Assembly: GCA_035546295.1 (NCBI GenBank)
Contig: DATKBT010000088.1
Coordinates: forward strand, 1-9,727
DNA from: DATKBT01 sp035546295
GTDB taxonomy: Bacteria > Acidobacteriota > Thermoanaerobaculia > Multivoradales > Multivoraceae
DNA: 9,727 nt
Reading direction: 5' to 3'
Made by a program: the position numbers and the translations under genes. The notes under the pieces were generated by a model. The model was not told the DNA's origin. It ran no database searches and saw only the letters and a list, made by a program, of their open reading frames with translations. Below, piece after piece: positions 1 to 7,525 of this stretch (position 1 is the first letter of the stretch; the number at the start of each line of letters is the position of its first letter).

Positions 1-220
1 CCGCCTTCACCGGGCTCCAAAGCTTTAGCCGCCGAGCTCTCTCGCAGAATGAACAACGGCCGCGCCACGCTCAACCCACGAGTCTGGCCCAGCCGACGAC
101 CTTGGCAATCCCGCTAACCCGTTTCACACCAGCCACCTAGGTGGCTGTCCGCCTATTCGAGATCCGGTTCTACGGCTGTCCGCGGCGACGCGCCGGAGGC
201 GCTTGGAGCCGCGTGAAATT
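1..220. other. non-coding stretch downstream of the amidohydrolase operon
   Basis: I see no convincing gene here. The stretch holds an 18-bp palindrome (130-147), a 10-bp direct repeat GGCTGTCCGC at 143-152 and 174-183, and a small GC hairpin at 190-202. A distant inverted pair also occurs: GGCTCCAA at 13-20 and TTGGAGCC at 203-210. The density of short repeats resembles the other intergenic regions of the window. Whatever lies left of position 1 is unknown, so the full extent of this spacer cannot be judged. Confidence 0.6.
130..147. repeat. 18-bp perfect palindrome centred on CTAG
   Basis: CAGCCACCTAGGTGGCTG reads the same on both strands with no spacer. It could be a dimeric repressor operator, a site for a recombinase or restriction enzyme, or part of a dispersed repeat. 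No gene start lies close enough on the right to assign an operator role. What lies to the left is outside the window. Confidence 0.6.
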
Positions 221-277
221 GCTAGCCGGAGATCTGCTATAGCGCGCGCAGCGCGCCCAAGCAGATCGGAGGCTAGC
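190..277 (-). repeat. two-hairpin structure overlapping the amidohydrolase stop codon
   Basis: Read on the minus strand, a large imperfect hairpin spans 277 to 221. GCTAGCC (277-271) pairs with GGCTAGC (227-221). After a 3x3 internal loop, GATCTGCT (267-260) pairs with AGCAGATC (238-231). An inner hairpin of six GC pairs (256-251 with 247-242) caps it. The outer stem contains the TAG stop codon (275-273). After 18 nt a small hairpin GCGCC-TCC-GGCGC follows (202-190), preceded by CCAA. This is the layout of the elements at 8157-8259 and 9569-9672. No T-run follows, so a classical intrinsic terminator is not obvious. Confidence 0.7.
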
Positions 278-1598
278 CCGTCGGTCGGCCGCTCCAGCGC
301 TCGAAGAACTGGCGATGGCGGTTGTCGGTCGAGACCTCGCGGCCGTCGATCACCAGGTGACGCACCACCGTCGTGATCTCCAGCGGATCGCCGTCGGTGA
401 CGATCAGGTTGGCGATCTTCCCCGGCTCGATGGCGCCGATTCGATCCGCGAGCCCCAACATCTCGGCGGCGTTGACGGTGACGGCGCGCAGCGCCTCCTC
501 GTGCGAGAGCCCGTGCGCGACGGCGGTCGCCGCCTGGTAGGGCAGACGCCTCGAGGCCGAGGAGTCGAAGGAGCCGAAGGCGATCTTCACGCCCGCCGCC
601 ACCAGCTCGGCGGGAGCGACGAAAGGCTGGTCGTAGCCCTCGTCCTCGGCGCCCGGCAGTCTCTGCGTGCCCGACAGGATCACGGGGATTCCGTTCTCGG
701 CCAGCAGCTCCTTCTCCTTCCACGCCTCGTTGCCGCCGGCCAGGACCAAGTCGAGGCCCTGTTCCTCGGCGAACGCGACCGCGTCGCGGATCGCCCGGGG
801 GCCGTGGGCGGCGATCAGCACCTTCTGGCCGCCGTCGAGGACCCGCGAGAGCGCCGCGAGCTCGAGGTTGTCGGCGAACTTCGCGGTCGAGCCCTCGGTC
901 GCCGCCTGGCGGTAGTGGCGGGCGGCGTCGAGCCAGTCGCGCAGCTCGTCGAGCTTCTCCTCGTACTGCTTGACCGCCTCGGTGTAGGGGCGCTCCCTCA
1001 CCGTGAAGGTCGCGAAGTCGAAGCTCCGGGTCTCGAGCCCCGGCCAGTCGATCACCATCACCGCCCGGTCCTCGATCAGCATCTCGTCGATCGTCCAGCC
1101 GTCGAGCTGGATGACCGCAGCCTGCCCCGGGATCACCGAGCCGCCGCCGCCGCGACGGCCTCCGCCGAGGCTGGGCGCCGCGAGGGTGTGGGTGATGCCG
1201 TTGGCGCGGCTCACCGGGATCACCTCGCTCGCCGGGTGCACGGCAGTCGCCGTGCTGAGGTGGGGGTTGTAGGTGCCGATCTCGCTCGCGTCCTGGGTCG
1301 CCGAGATCGATCCGATCTCGGAGAGCCCGAGCTGGGAGTAGGCGTCGAACAGCCCGGGGTAGACGTGCAGCCCCGCGGCATCGATCACCTCGGCGCCGGC
1401 GGGCGCGGCGACCCCTGCGCCGACCTCGACGATCTCGCCATCGCGGACGACGACCGTGGCGTTCTCGATCGCTGGGCCCGAGATCGGGTGGACGGTGCCG
1501 CCCACGATCGCGATGTTCTGGGCGCCGAGCGCCGGGCTCAGCAGGGCGACGAGGAGGAGAGCGACGACCGCTGTGGTCGGAGTCGGAAGAGGTCTCAT
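273..1598 (-). CDS. exported amidohydrolase-superfamily protein with a degenerate metal site
   Basis: A 441-residue protein with a Sec signal peptide: a hydrophobic stretch at residues 10-20 ending ALGA, with likely cleavage near residue 26. The rest is an amidohydrolase of the imidazolonepropionase-like group. It has the N-terminal beta-sandwich strand (NATVVVRDGEIVEVG), the VYPGLFDA turn, and a typical C-terminal signature (AVTVNAAEMLG, then IGAIEPGKIANLIV at 388-401). The metal-binding DxHxH is replaced by D85-A-Y-S-Q89, and the second conserved His appears replaced around GGN 288-290. H265 and D345 remain at positions where ligands are expected. Hydrolase activity is therefore doubtful. 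A Gly-rich loop lies at 144-153. The start is fixed by ATGA overlap with the upstream gene and a strong ribosome binding site (1601-1610), so translation is probably coupled. It may be a non-catalytic partner of the upstream protein; its substrate is unknown. Confidence 0.92.
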   Translation of the reverse strand: MRPLPTPTTAVVALLLVALLSPALGAQNIAIVGGTVHPISGPAIENATVVVRDGEIVEVGAGVAAPAGAEVIDAAGLHVYPGLFDAYSQLGLSEIGSISATQDASEIGTYNPHLSTATAVHPASEVIPVSRANGITHTLAAPSLGGGRRGGGGSVIPGQAAVIQLDGWTIDEMLIEDRAVMVIDWPGLETRSFDFATFTVRERPYTEAVKQYEEKLDELRDWLDAARHYRQAATEGSTAKFADNLELAALSRVLDGGQKVLIAAHGPRAIRDAVAFAEEQGLDLVLAGGNEAWKEKELLAENGIPVILSGTQRLPGAEDEGYDQPFVAPAELVAAGVKIAFGSFDSSASRRLPYQAATAVAHGLSHEEALRAVTVNAAEMLGLADRIGAIEPGKIANLIVTDGDPLEITTVVRHLVIDGREVSTDNRHRQFFERWSGRPTG

Positions 1599-4500
1599 CG
1601 GATCACCTCCGCGGCGGAAGCCTCAGCGTGCTCGAGACGGACGCCGGCCCTTCGTCCTTGTTCGACTGAATCGTCCGGATCCTCCGGATCCTCCGGATCG
1701 TCCGGCGTCCGGGGAGTCGTCACCGGGGTGTCGGGCGTCTCCGGCGTGGTCGGCGCCTCCTCGGTCGCCTCGCCCTCGTCCCCGGCCTGCCCGGTCAGCA
1801 GCGCCTCGATCTCGGCGATGCGCGAGCGCCGGGCGCGATCCCCCTCGACGTCGAAGTAGACCTTACCGTCGACGAAGGTCTTCTCGACCTTCGCGAACGC
1901 GCTCAGCGGGTGCCCCTGGTAGAGGACGAGGTCGGCGTCCTTGCCCTCCTCGATGCTGCCCACCCTGCCGTCGATGCCGAGCTGCTTCGCCGGGTTGAGG
2001 GTGACCAGGGCCAGCGCTTCCTCCTCGGAGAGCCCGCCCCACTTGATGGTCTTCGCCGCCTCCAGGTTGAGGTGGCGCATCTCCTCGGCGTCGTCGGAGT
2101 TGATCGAGACCAGGACCCCGCGCCGGGTCATGATCGCGGCGTTGTGGGGGATCGCGTTGTAGGCCTCGACCTTGTAGGCCCACCAGTCGGAGAAGGTGGA
2201 GGCGCCGGCGCCGTGAGTGGCGATCTCGTCGGCCACGCGGTAGCCCTCGAGCACGTGCTGGAGGGTCCTGATCTGGAAGCCCATCTCCTCGGCGAGGCGC
2301 ATGACCTGGAGGATCTCGTCGGCGCGGTAGCTGTGGCAGTGCACCAGACGCTCGCCCTCGAGGATCTCGACCAGCGCCTCGAGCTTCATGTCGCGGCGCG
2401 GCGGGATCGCTCGCCGCCCTGCCCTCTGAGCCGCCTCGTACCCCTTCCACGCCGCCTGGTACTCCTTGGCGTCGACGAAGACCTGGCGGATGACGTCCAT
2501 CACTCCCATCCGGGTCGCCGGATAGCGCTGCTCGATGCCCGGGATCCCCCCGGAGTTCGAGCGCTTGGGGTTCTCACCGAGGGCGAACTTGATGCCCTCG
2601 GGCGCGCCTTCGAAGTCGAGGCCGTCCGCGTCGGCTCCCCAGCGGAGCTTGATCACCTCGTTCTTGCCGCCGATCGGGTTGGCGCTGCCGTGGAGGATGT
2701 TGACCGAGGTCACGCCGCCGGCCAGCGCGCGGTAGATCCCGATGTCGGTGGGATCGACCACGTCCTCGATCCCCACCATCGAGGTCACCGCCAGCGAGCC
2801 CTCGTTGACGGAGCCCTCGACCGCGATGTGCGAGTGGGCGTCGATGATGCCCGGGATCAGCCAGCGGTCCGTGCCGTCGATGCGCTGCGCGCCGTTCGGC
2901 ACGCGCACGTCCTTGCCGACCGCCGCGATCTTGCCGTCGCGCACCACCACCGTGCCGTCCTCGATCGTGCCTTGCGGCCCCATCGTGATCACGTCGACGT
3001 TCTCGATGGCGATGACGGGCGCGTCGAGGTAGGGACCGGAGAGCCCCGTCACTTCGCTCCAGCGGAGCCTGGGTCCCGACGGCGCGTCGTCGTCCGCGGA
3101 CTCCCCGGCCTCCGCCTGGACGGTCCGCGTCCCGCTGAATTCACCCGACATCGGGCCCATCGAAACCGAGCCGCTGACCGACTCCCCCTCGACGGTGCCA
3201 GTGTAGGTCGCGGTCGTGGTCCGCGGCCCGGCCGGGATCGACAGCTCGAGGGTGAGTGTGGCCCCGGCGACGCGGCCGCTCTCGATCCGGGTCGAGCCGC
3301 GCTCGCTGGTGACCTCGCCCGTGACCTTGCCGTCCTCGGCCATCTCGAGCTCGGCCGTCGACTCACGCTCGCCGCGCGGGGTGGACACCGTGAGCGTCCA
3401 GGTGCCGGACACGTCGACCGCGGGCGCCTCCTTGGGCCCGGTGTCCTCGCGCTCGGCGAAGCGCCGGCCGTCGACGAACACCGCCGCGACCTCCACCCCC
3501 TCGGCCCACGGGTAGTCGCTGGCGACGACCAGGTTGGCGATCTTGCCGACCTCGATGCTGCCCAGGCGATCGTCGAGACCGAAGACCCGCGCGGCCCCCA
3601 GCGTCGCCGCCTCGAGCGCAACGCCGGGATCGAGACCGGACTCGACCGCCTTGCGGATGCCCTCGAGCGCCTCGGAGGCGCTGGACGTACCCTGGCTGCT
3701 CCAGGTGAACGGCACGCCGGCGGCGTGCAGCTCGGCGGGTGTGGTGGGGGCGAGCTCGACGTCGATCAGCTCGCGGACGTCGGCGTCGGCGTCGGGATCG
3801 CGGTCCTTCGCCAGCTCGGGCCAGTCGACCGAGACCACCACCGGCACCCCGGCCTGCGCCAGCTCGGAGGCGACCGCGTAGCCCTGTCGGCCACCGTAGA
3901 TCACGGCCTCGAGCCCGAGCTCGTCGGTGAGCCGCAGCGCGCGCTGGATCGAGGGCGCATCGTCGCCGGGAAGCAGGAACGGGAGCCCGTTCGCCTTCGC
4001 CTCGCGCAGCGGCTCGAGCGTGCGGTCGAACTCCGGGCGCTCGAGGCCGGTCGGATCGGCGCCGTAGATCTCGAGCGCCTTGGCGTAGTGGTCGACGTCG
4101 AGAAAAACCTGCCGGACGTAGGCGATCACCCCCATCAGCGATCCCGGGAAGGAGCGCCCGCGCCCCGTCGACAACGAGATCCGCTGCGCGACGCCGGGGT
4201 CGACGACCATGTCGTCGCCCTCCTCGCCGGCGGTGTTGAGGGCCGATGCCTGACCGGGGAAGAAGCCCTCCTCGGGGCTCGAGATCACGGTCGTGAAGCC
4301 CGCCATCCGCCACTTCTCGAGCCGATCGTCCTCCGGGCTCGCCTCGTCGGCGGCACGCTTCCAGGGCGTGGTGCCCGGCCGGTCCTCGGGGCCGCGGATC
4401 TCGGGACCCTGCTGCGCGAACGGATTGCCGCCGCCCCCGCCACGCCCCCCCTGGGCCCCGCCGCCGTTCTCCGTCTCCGGCTTCTGGCCGACGGTGGTCA

Positions 4501-4798
4501 GCGTGTCGATCAGGCCCGGATAGACGGTGAGCCCGGCGCCGTCGAGGACCCACGCCTCGGGCGGGATCGGCGCATCCGGGGCGATCGCCGTGATCAGGCC
4601 GTGCTCGACGACCACGGTGGCGCGCTCGAGCACGTCGCCCGAGACGGTGACGACGCGGGCATCCCGGATGGCGAAGAAGGGCGGCGGCTCCGGGCGCTCG
4701 GCGGCGCCTGCCGCGGCGCTCACCAGCCAGAGCGTGGCGCACAGGACGAGCGCCAGAGGAACGGCTGTGCTCCACCGTCTGCGAGGAATCGAGCTCAT
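1595..4798 (-). CDS. exported tandem amidohydrolase: degenerate module, beta domain, active-type module
   Basis: A 1067-residue protein. I chose the ATG at 4798 because AGGAG lies 7 nt upstream and it opens a signal peptide (basic start, hydrophobic 12-30, likely cleavage near AGA-AE). Module 1 (about 41-450) has the amidohydrolase ends (VYPGLIDT, then LGSIEVGKIANLVV) but no HxH (D98-TLTT), and the later His and Asp ligands are gone too. Residues 461-558 form a Gly/Thr-rich beta domain beginning DVSGTWTL, of a lipocalin-like type often joined to such enzymes. Module 2 (about 592-985) keeps D653-AHSH657, H820/H822, H848 and D902/D903, so it should bind metal. Duplication shows in GVIAYVRQVFLD (223-234) against GVMDVIRQVFVD (765-776). 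An acidic Pro/Asp/Glu tail follows 1000. The substrate is unknown; a peptide-like or cyclic amide compound is plausible from the family only. Confidence 0.93.
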   Translation of the reverse strand: MSSIPRRRWSTAVPLALVLCATLWLVSAAAGAAERPEPPPFFAIRDARVVTVSGDVLERATVVVEHGLITAIAPDAPIPPEAWVLDGAGLTVYPGLIDTLTTVGQKPETENGGGAQGGRGGGGGNPFAQQGPEIRGPEDRPGTTPWKRAADEASPEDDRLEKWRMAGFTTVISSPEEGFFPGQASALNTAGEEGDDMVVDPGVAQRISLSTGRGRSFPGSLMGVIAYVRQVFLDVDHYAKALEIYGADPTGLERPEFDRTLEPLREAKANGLPFLLPGDDAPSIQRALRLTDELGLEAVIYGGRQGYAVASELAQAGVPVVVSVDWPELAKDRDPDADADVRELIDVELAPTTPAELHAAGVPFTWSSQGTSSASEALEGIRKAVESGLDPGVALEAATLGAARVFGLDDRLGSIEVGKIANLVVASDYPWAEGVEVAAVFVDGRRFAEREDTGPKEAPAVDVSGTWTLTVSTPRGERESTAELEMAEDGKVTGEVTSERGSTRIESGRVAGATLTLELSIPAGPRTTTATYTGTVEGESVSGSVSMGPMSGEFSGTRTVQAEAGESADDDAPSGPRLRWSEVTGLSGPYLDAPVIAIENVDVITMGPQGTIEDGTVVVRDGKIAAVGKDVRVPNGAQRIDGTDRWLIPGIIDAHSHIAVEGSVNEGSLAVTSMVGIEDVVDPTDIGIYRALAGGVTSVNILHGSANPIGGKNEVIKLRWGADADGLDFEGAPEGIKFALGENPKRSNSGGIPGIEQRYPATRMGVMDVIRQVFVDAKEYQAAWKGYEAAQRAGRRAIPPRRDMKLEALVEILEGERLVHCHSYRADEILQVMRLAEEMGFQIRTLQHVLEGYRVADEIATHGAGASTFSDWWAYKVEAYNAIPHNAAIMTRRGVLVSINSDDAEEMRHLNLEAAKTIKWGGLSEEEALALVTLNPAKQLGIDGRVGSIEEGKDADLVLYQGHPLSAFAKVEKTFVDGKVYFDVEGDRARRSRIAEIEALLTGQAGDEGEATEEAPTTPETPDTPVTTPRTPDDPEDPEDPDDSVEQGRRAGVRLEHAEASAAEVIR
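1601..1610 (-). promoter_or_regulatory. near-perfect Shine-Dalgarno site for the downstream amidohydrolase gene
   Basis: On the minus strand GGAGGTGATC lies 2 nt before the ATG at 1598. It matches ten consecutive bases of the usual complement of the 16S rRNA 3' end, with the GGAGG core 7 nt from the ATG. It sits inside the last codons of the upstream gene, next to the ATGA overlap. The second protein may therefore be made at least as abundantly as the first. Confidence 0.8.
1671..1706. repeat. 9-nt tandem repeat (four units) in the acidic tail
   Basis: Four adjacent units of the type TC(G/C)TCCGG(A/C) encode Asp-Asp-Pro and Glu-Asp-Pro triplets near residues 1032-1043 of the large amidohydrolase. 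The unit length is a multiple of three, so changes in copy number would lengthen or shorten the tail without frameshift. The tail lies outside the enzyme fold. Confidence 0.85.
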
Positions 4799-5014
4799 GG
4801 GGGGTCTCCTGGGAACGATCACCGATCACGCCCGCGACGTCGTCCGGGGCCGCGGCCGAGCGCACGAGAGCGCACAGGAACGGACTCCACCGTACGGCCG
4901 CCGTCGGCGACCGTCAAGCCGGAGGTCCGACGGTGCGACGGCTGGCGTCGCTCTCGTGTTTCGGCGCCCGGCGCCGGCGCGGTGCCCCTCCCATCGCCTG
5001 GGACCGGCGGCGGC
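4799..5014. other. spacer between the WS/DGAT gene and the amidohydrolase operon
   Basis: A 216-bp gene-free stretch between two minus-strand genes. It contains the candidate promoter at 4889-4917, an untranslated leader of about 80 nt, and a short GC hairpin GGCGC-CCG-GCGCC at 4963-4975. The hairpin could help end the acyltransferase transcript, but no T-run follows it. I see no other feature. Confidence 0.6.
4889..4917 (-). promoter_or_regulatory. sigma70-type promoter for the amidohydrolase operon
   Basis: On the minus strand TTGACG (4917-4912) is followed after exactly 17 nt by TACGGT (4894-4889). The -35 box matches five of six consensus bases and the -10 box is moderate. The predicted transcript starts near 4882 and leaves a leader of about 84 nt before the ATG at 4798. 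Position, spacing and orientation all fit. Activity is inferred. Confidence 0.6.
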
Positions 5015-6901
5015 TCAACTCCTGGCCGGCCCCTCGGCGGAGCCACGCGGGTGCGTTCTTCCTCCCATCGGCGTCCGCTCCTTAGCCGCCGCCTTCTTCC
5101 TGCTCGCGCTCCTCCCGGCGGACGCTGTCTCGTGGGACGACGTCTTCTGGGAGGACCTCTTCTCAGGCGACCTCCTCTTCGGCGGCTTCTCTTCTGGAGA
5201 GTCCTTCTCCGGCGCCTTCCTCGACGGACGTTTCCTACCGGGAGCCTTCCTCGCAGGTCCCTTCTTCCCGGGGGCTCTCTTCGCCGGCGCCTTCCGGCCT
5301 GGCGCCTTCCTCTCCTCCTTCGAGGTCTTCGAGGTCTTCGAGGCCTTCGAGGCCTTCGAGGCAGTCCGGCGCCTGGTCGCCGGCCTCCTGCCCGACCCGG
5401 AGCTGCCCGTCGCGGTCGCTCGGGGCCGGCCGTCGGCGTTCGCGGGGGCGCCGGTCATCGTCTCGCGACGCGCCCCCAGCTCGACCGCGGCGAGATCCTC
5501 CACCCCCGCCGCCGCCTTCAGCTCGGCGAACGACTCGTCGAACAGGTCACGCAGGCGCTCGACGTCGGGGCAGGCGCGGGTGTCGCTGTTGAGGCCCACG
5601 TGGAGAGCCTGGTTGTAGCTGAAGATCGCGCAGCAGACGCCGAGGTCCCAGCCCACCGGCACGTGGGGGTAGTAGGACTCGAGGCGCTGGCCGATCGCGT
5701 AGAGCGGGATCTGGGGGCCGGGGACGTTGGTGCACACCAGGTTGAACGGCGGGAACGGGCTCGCGGCGACCGCGCCGAACATCGCCTGCGCGGGCACCGG
5801 GATGGTCCCTGCCAGGTTGCTCAGCAGGCTGACCCCCTCGGCGACCCGGCCGTCCTTGAGGGTGCGGGTGGCGGCACGCACCGCGCGCAGCCTGGCGGCC
5901 GGGTCGTCGAAGCCGAGCGGAACATCGACCGGCAGCGCCGAGACCAGGTTGCCGAGCGCTTCTCCCTCCTGCGAGGGTCGGACGTTGACGGGCACCATCA
6001 CGCGCATCGACCGCTCAGCGGTGCGCTGGCCATGGAGCTCGGCATAGCGGCCGACGGCGCCGCCGAGAGTGGCCAGCATCACGTCGTTGACGGTTCCCCC
6101 GAGGGACGAGCGGATGGCGCGCGCCTCGGCGAACGGGACTCGGGTCCAGACGAAGCTCCGCTCCCCCGAGCAGGGCCGGTTGAAGGGCAGGCGGCGCGGG
6201 GGGAGGGCCATGTCGGGCATCGACTCGCGCAGCACGGCGAGGCTCGACTGCAGGCGGGACGCGTCGAACGAGCGCGCCAGGTCCCCCATCGAGCGCAGGT
6301 GGTCCGAGACCGCGTCGACCACCGAGCGGGCGCTGTCGCGCATGGCCTCGACGGCGCGCGCCGAGGGGGGCAGCGGCGTGGTCGGCTGGTACTCGTGCTT
6401 GGGGGCTCGCGGGGGCGGAGGATCGCGCTCGAGATCCAGGATGGTGGTCATGATCGCGTTGCCGCCGACCCCGTCCACCATCGCGTGGTGGACCTTGGTC
6501 ACCATCGCCGAACGGCCGTCCTCCAGGCCCTGGACCAGGTGCAGCTCCCACAGCGGGCGGTCGCGACGCATCTTGCCCGCGATCAGCCGGTTGGTCAGCT
6601 CCTGCAGCTCCCGCTCGCCCGAGCCGGCGGGCAGGCGATGGAGCAGCACGTGGTCGCGCACGTCGAAGCCCTCGTCGGTCTCCCAGGTCGGATGACCCAG
6701 CGCGAGCGGCGCGAAAACGAGCTTCTCGCGGAAGCGAGGCAGGAGCTCCAGCTTCCTCGAGATCGACTCGACGTACGGCTCGTAGGAGACCTCTCCCTCG
6801 AACAGGCAGACGCCGCCGATGTGCATCGGCGACTCGTCGCGCTCGAAGTAGAGGAACGCTGCATCGGTCGCCGTCAGGCGACCGCTGTGGGGGCGGGTCA
6901 T
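5015..6901 (-). CDS. wax ester synthase/diacylglycerol acyltransferase with a lysine-rich C-terminal tail
   Basis: A 628-residue protein. Residues 1-470 are a complete WS/DGAT enzyme, which joins an acyl-CoA to a fatty alcohol or diacylglycerol to make storage lipid at the membrane and droplet surface. Visible motifs are the catalytic HHxxxDG (H138-HAMVDG144), PLWE (116-119), the VND motif (271-273) and NVPGP (392-396). The start at 6901 has GAGGG 6 nt upstream and gives the usual family N-terminus (RLTATDAAFLYFE); upstream in-frame codons are unconserved. Beyond a normal-length enzyme, residues 505-610 form a tail of Lys, Arg, Pro, Ala and Ser (about 39 of 106 Lys/Arg, no bulky hydrophobic residues) with KAP and SKA/SKT repeats, like histone H1 or AlgP/PhaF tails. 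It is probably disordered and nucleic-acid or polyanion binding. It is divergent from the phasin-like gene. Confidence 0.93.
   Translation of the reverse strand: MTRPHSGRLTATDAAFLYFERDESPMHIGGVCLFEGEVSYEPYVESISRKLELLPRFREKLVFAPLALGHPTWETDEGFDVRDHVLLHRLPAGSGERELQELTNRLIAGKMRRDRPLWELHLVQGLEDGRSAMVTKVHHAMVDGVGGNAIMTTILDLERDPPPPRAPKHEYQPTTPLPPSARAVEAMRDSARSVVDAVSDHLRSMGDLARSFDASRLQSSLAVLRESMPDMALPPRRLPFNRPCSGERSFVWTRVPFAEARAIRSSLGGTVNDVMLATLGGAVGRYAELHGQRTAERSMRVMVPVNVRPSQEGEALGNLVSALPVDVPLGFDDPAARLRAVRAATRTLKDGRVAEGVSLLSNLAGTIPVPAQAMFGAVAASPFPPFNLVCTNVPGPQIPLYAIGQRLESYYPHVPVGWDLGVCCAIFSYNQALHVGLNSDTRACPDVERLRDLFDESFAELKAAAGVEDLAAVELGARRETMTGAPANADGRPRATATGSSGSGRRPATRRRTASKASKASKTSKTSKEERKAPGRKAPAKRAPGKKGPARKAPGRKRPSRKAPEKDSPEEKPPKRRSPEKRSSQKTSSHETASAGRSASRKKAAAKERTPMGGRTHPRGSAEGPARS
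5322..5357. repeat. 9-nt tandem repeat (four units) in the basic tail of WS/DGAT
   Basis: Four consecutive units GAGG(T/C)CTTC, read on the plus strand, encode the Ser-Lys-Ala and Ser-Lys-Thr triplets around residues 515-527 of the acyltransferase tail. Further degenerate CCTTCC-containing repeats across about 5200-5320 encode the Lys-Ala-Pro part. The pattern suggests growth of the tail by slippage or recombination. Confidence 0.85.
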
Positions 6902-7169
6902 CGTGGTCCCTCTCCGCGGGCGCTGGTCGGGGACGGCCGGATCGCGGACAGCCGGACGGCGCAGGTTATCACGCGGGCCGGGGCGCTTCGCCGATCCGAT
7001 CGTCCGCGCGCGCACGTGCCCGCTGCTGTCGCGCGCCATCGCCGAACGGATCTCGGCGACGACCTCGGATGGCGACGGACTGCTATGCTCGCGCGCCGTT
7101 CGTCCCGCGTCCAAACGCCCGAGCGCACGGCTCGCCGAATCGACTCGAGCCGCACCCCAGGAGCCTCCC
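6902..7169. other. divergent intergenic region between WS/DGAT and the phasin-like gene
   Basis: This 268-bp stretch should hold both outward promoters. For the plus strand there is an extended -10 at 7081-7089. For the minus strand the only AT-rich candidate is GATAAC (6970-6965), without a good -35 box. The shared region would allow joint control of the two genes. I see no clear operator palindrome. Confidence 0.5.
7081..7089 (+). promoter_or_regulatory. possible extended -10 promoter for the phasin-like and GNAT genes
   Basis: TGCTATGCT fits the extended -10 form TGnTATnnT and lies about 80 nt before the GTG at 7170. No recognisable -35 hexamer is found 16-18 nt upstream, which is tolerated by extended -10 promoters. 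Tentative. Confidence 0.35.
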
Positions 7170-7525
7170 GTGTCGAAAGGACCTGCCGGCCTCCCGCCCC
7201 AGTTGCTCGCCCTGCAGCGACAGATGGTCGAGCTCCAGCGCGCCGCGTTCGAGAGCTCCTTCCAGGCCGTTGCCACGATCCAGGATCGTCAGGCCGACGT
7301 GCTGCAGGGCCTGGCCGATCAGATGCCGGCCGTGGCGCCCGAGCTCCGGGAGGCGCTCGAGACCTGGACCGCGAGCTTCCGGCGCGCCCGCGAGGAGTAC
7401 CACGACTCCGCCGAGCGTTCGTACGAGCTGCTCGACCAGCTCTTCGACCGCCTCTCCGGCGAGGCGGAAGGTCGGGCGCACGGCGAGAGCGACGGCGAAG
7501 CGGAGGAGAGCCGAGGACAGGAGCC

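Noticed and set aside
5072..5389. A frameshift artefact producing the Lys-rich tail of WS/DGAT
   Set aside because: The tail is continuous with the enzyme frame, has regular in-frame 9-nt units and consistent KAP/SKA repeats, and lacks the Arg/Gly-rich look of shifted GC-rich sequence. Raw reads would settle it.
6902..7276. An N-terminally extended WS/DGAT starting at 7276
   Set aside because: The extension runs antisense over the phasin-like gene, is low in family-like sequence, and the ATG at 6901 gives the normal WS/DGAT start with a ribosome binding site.
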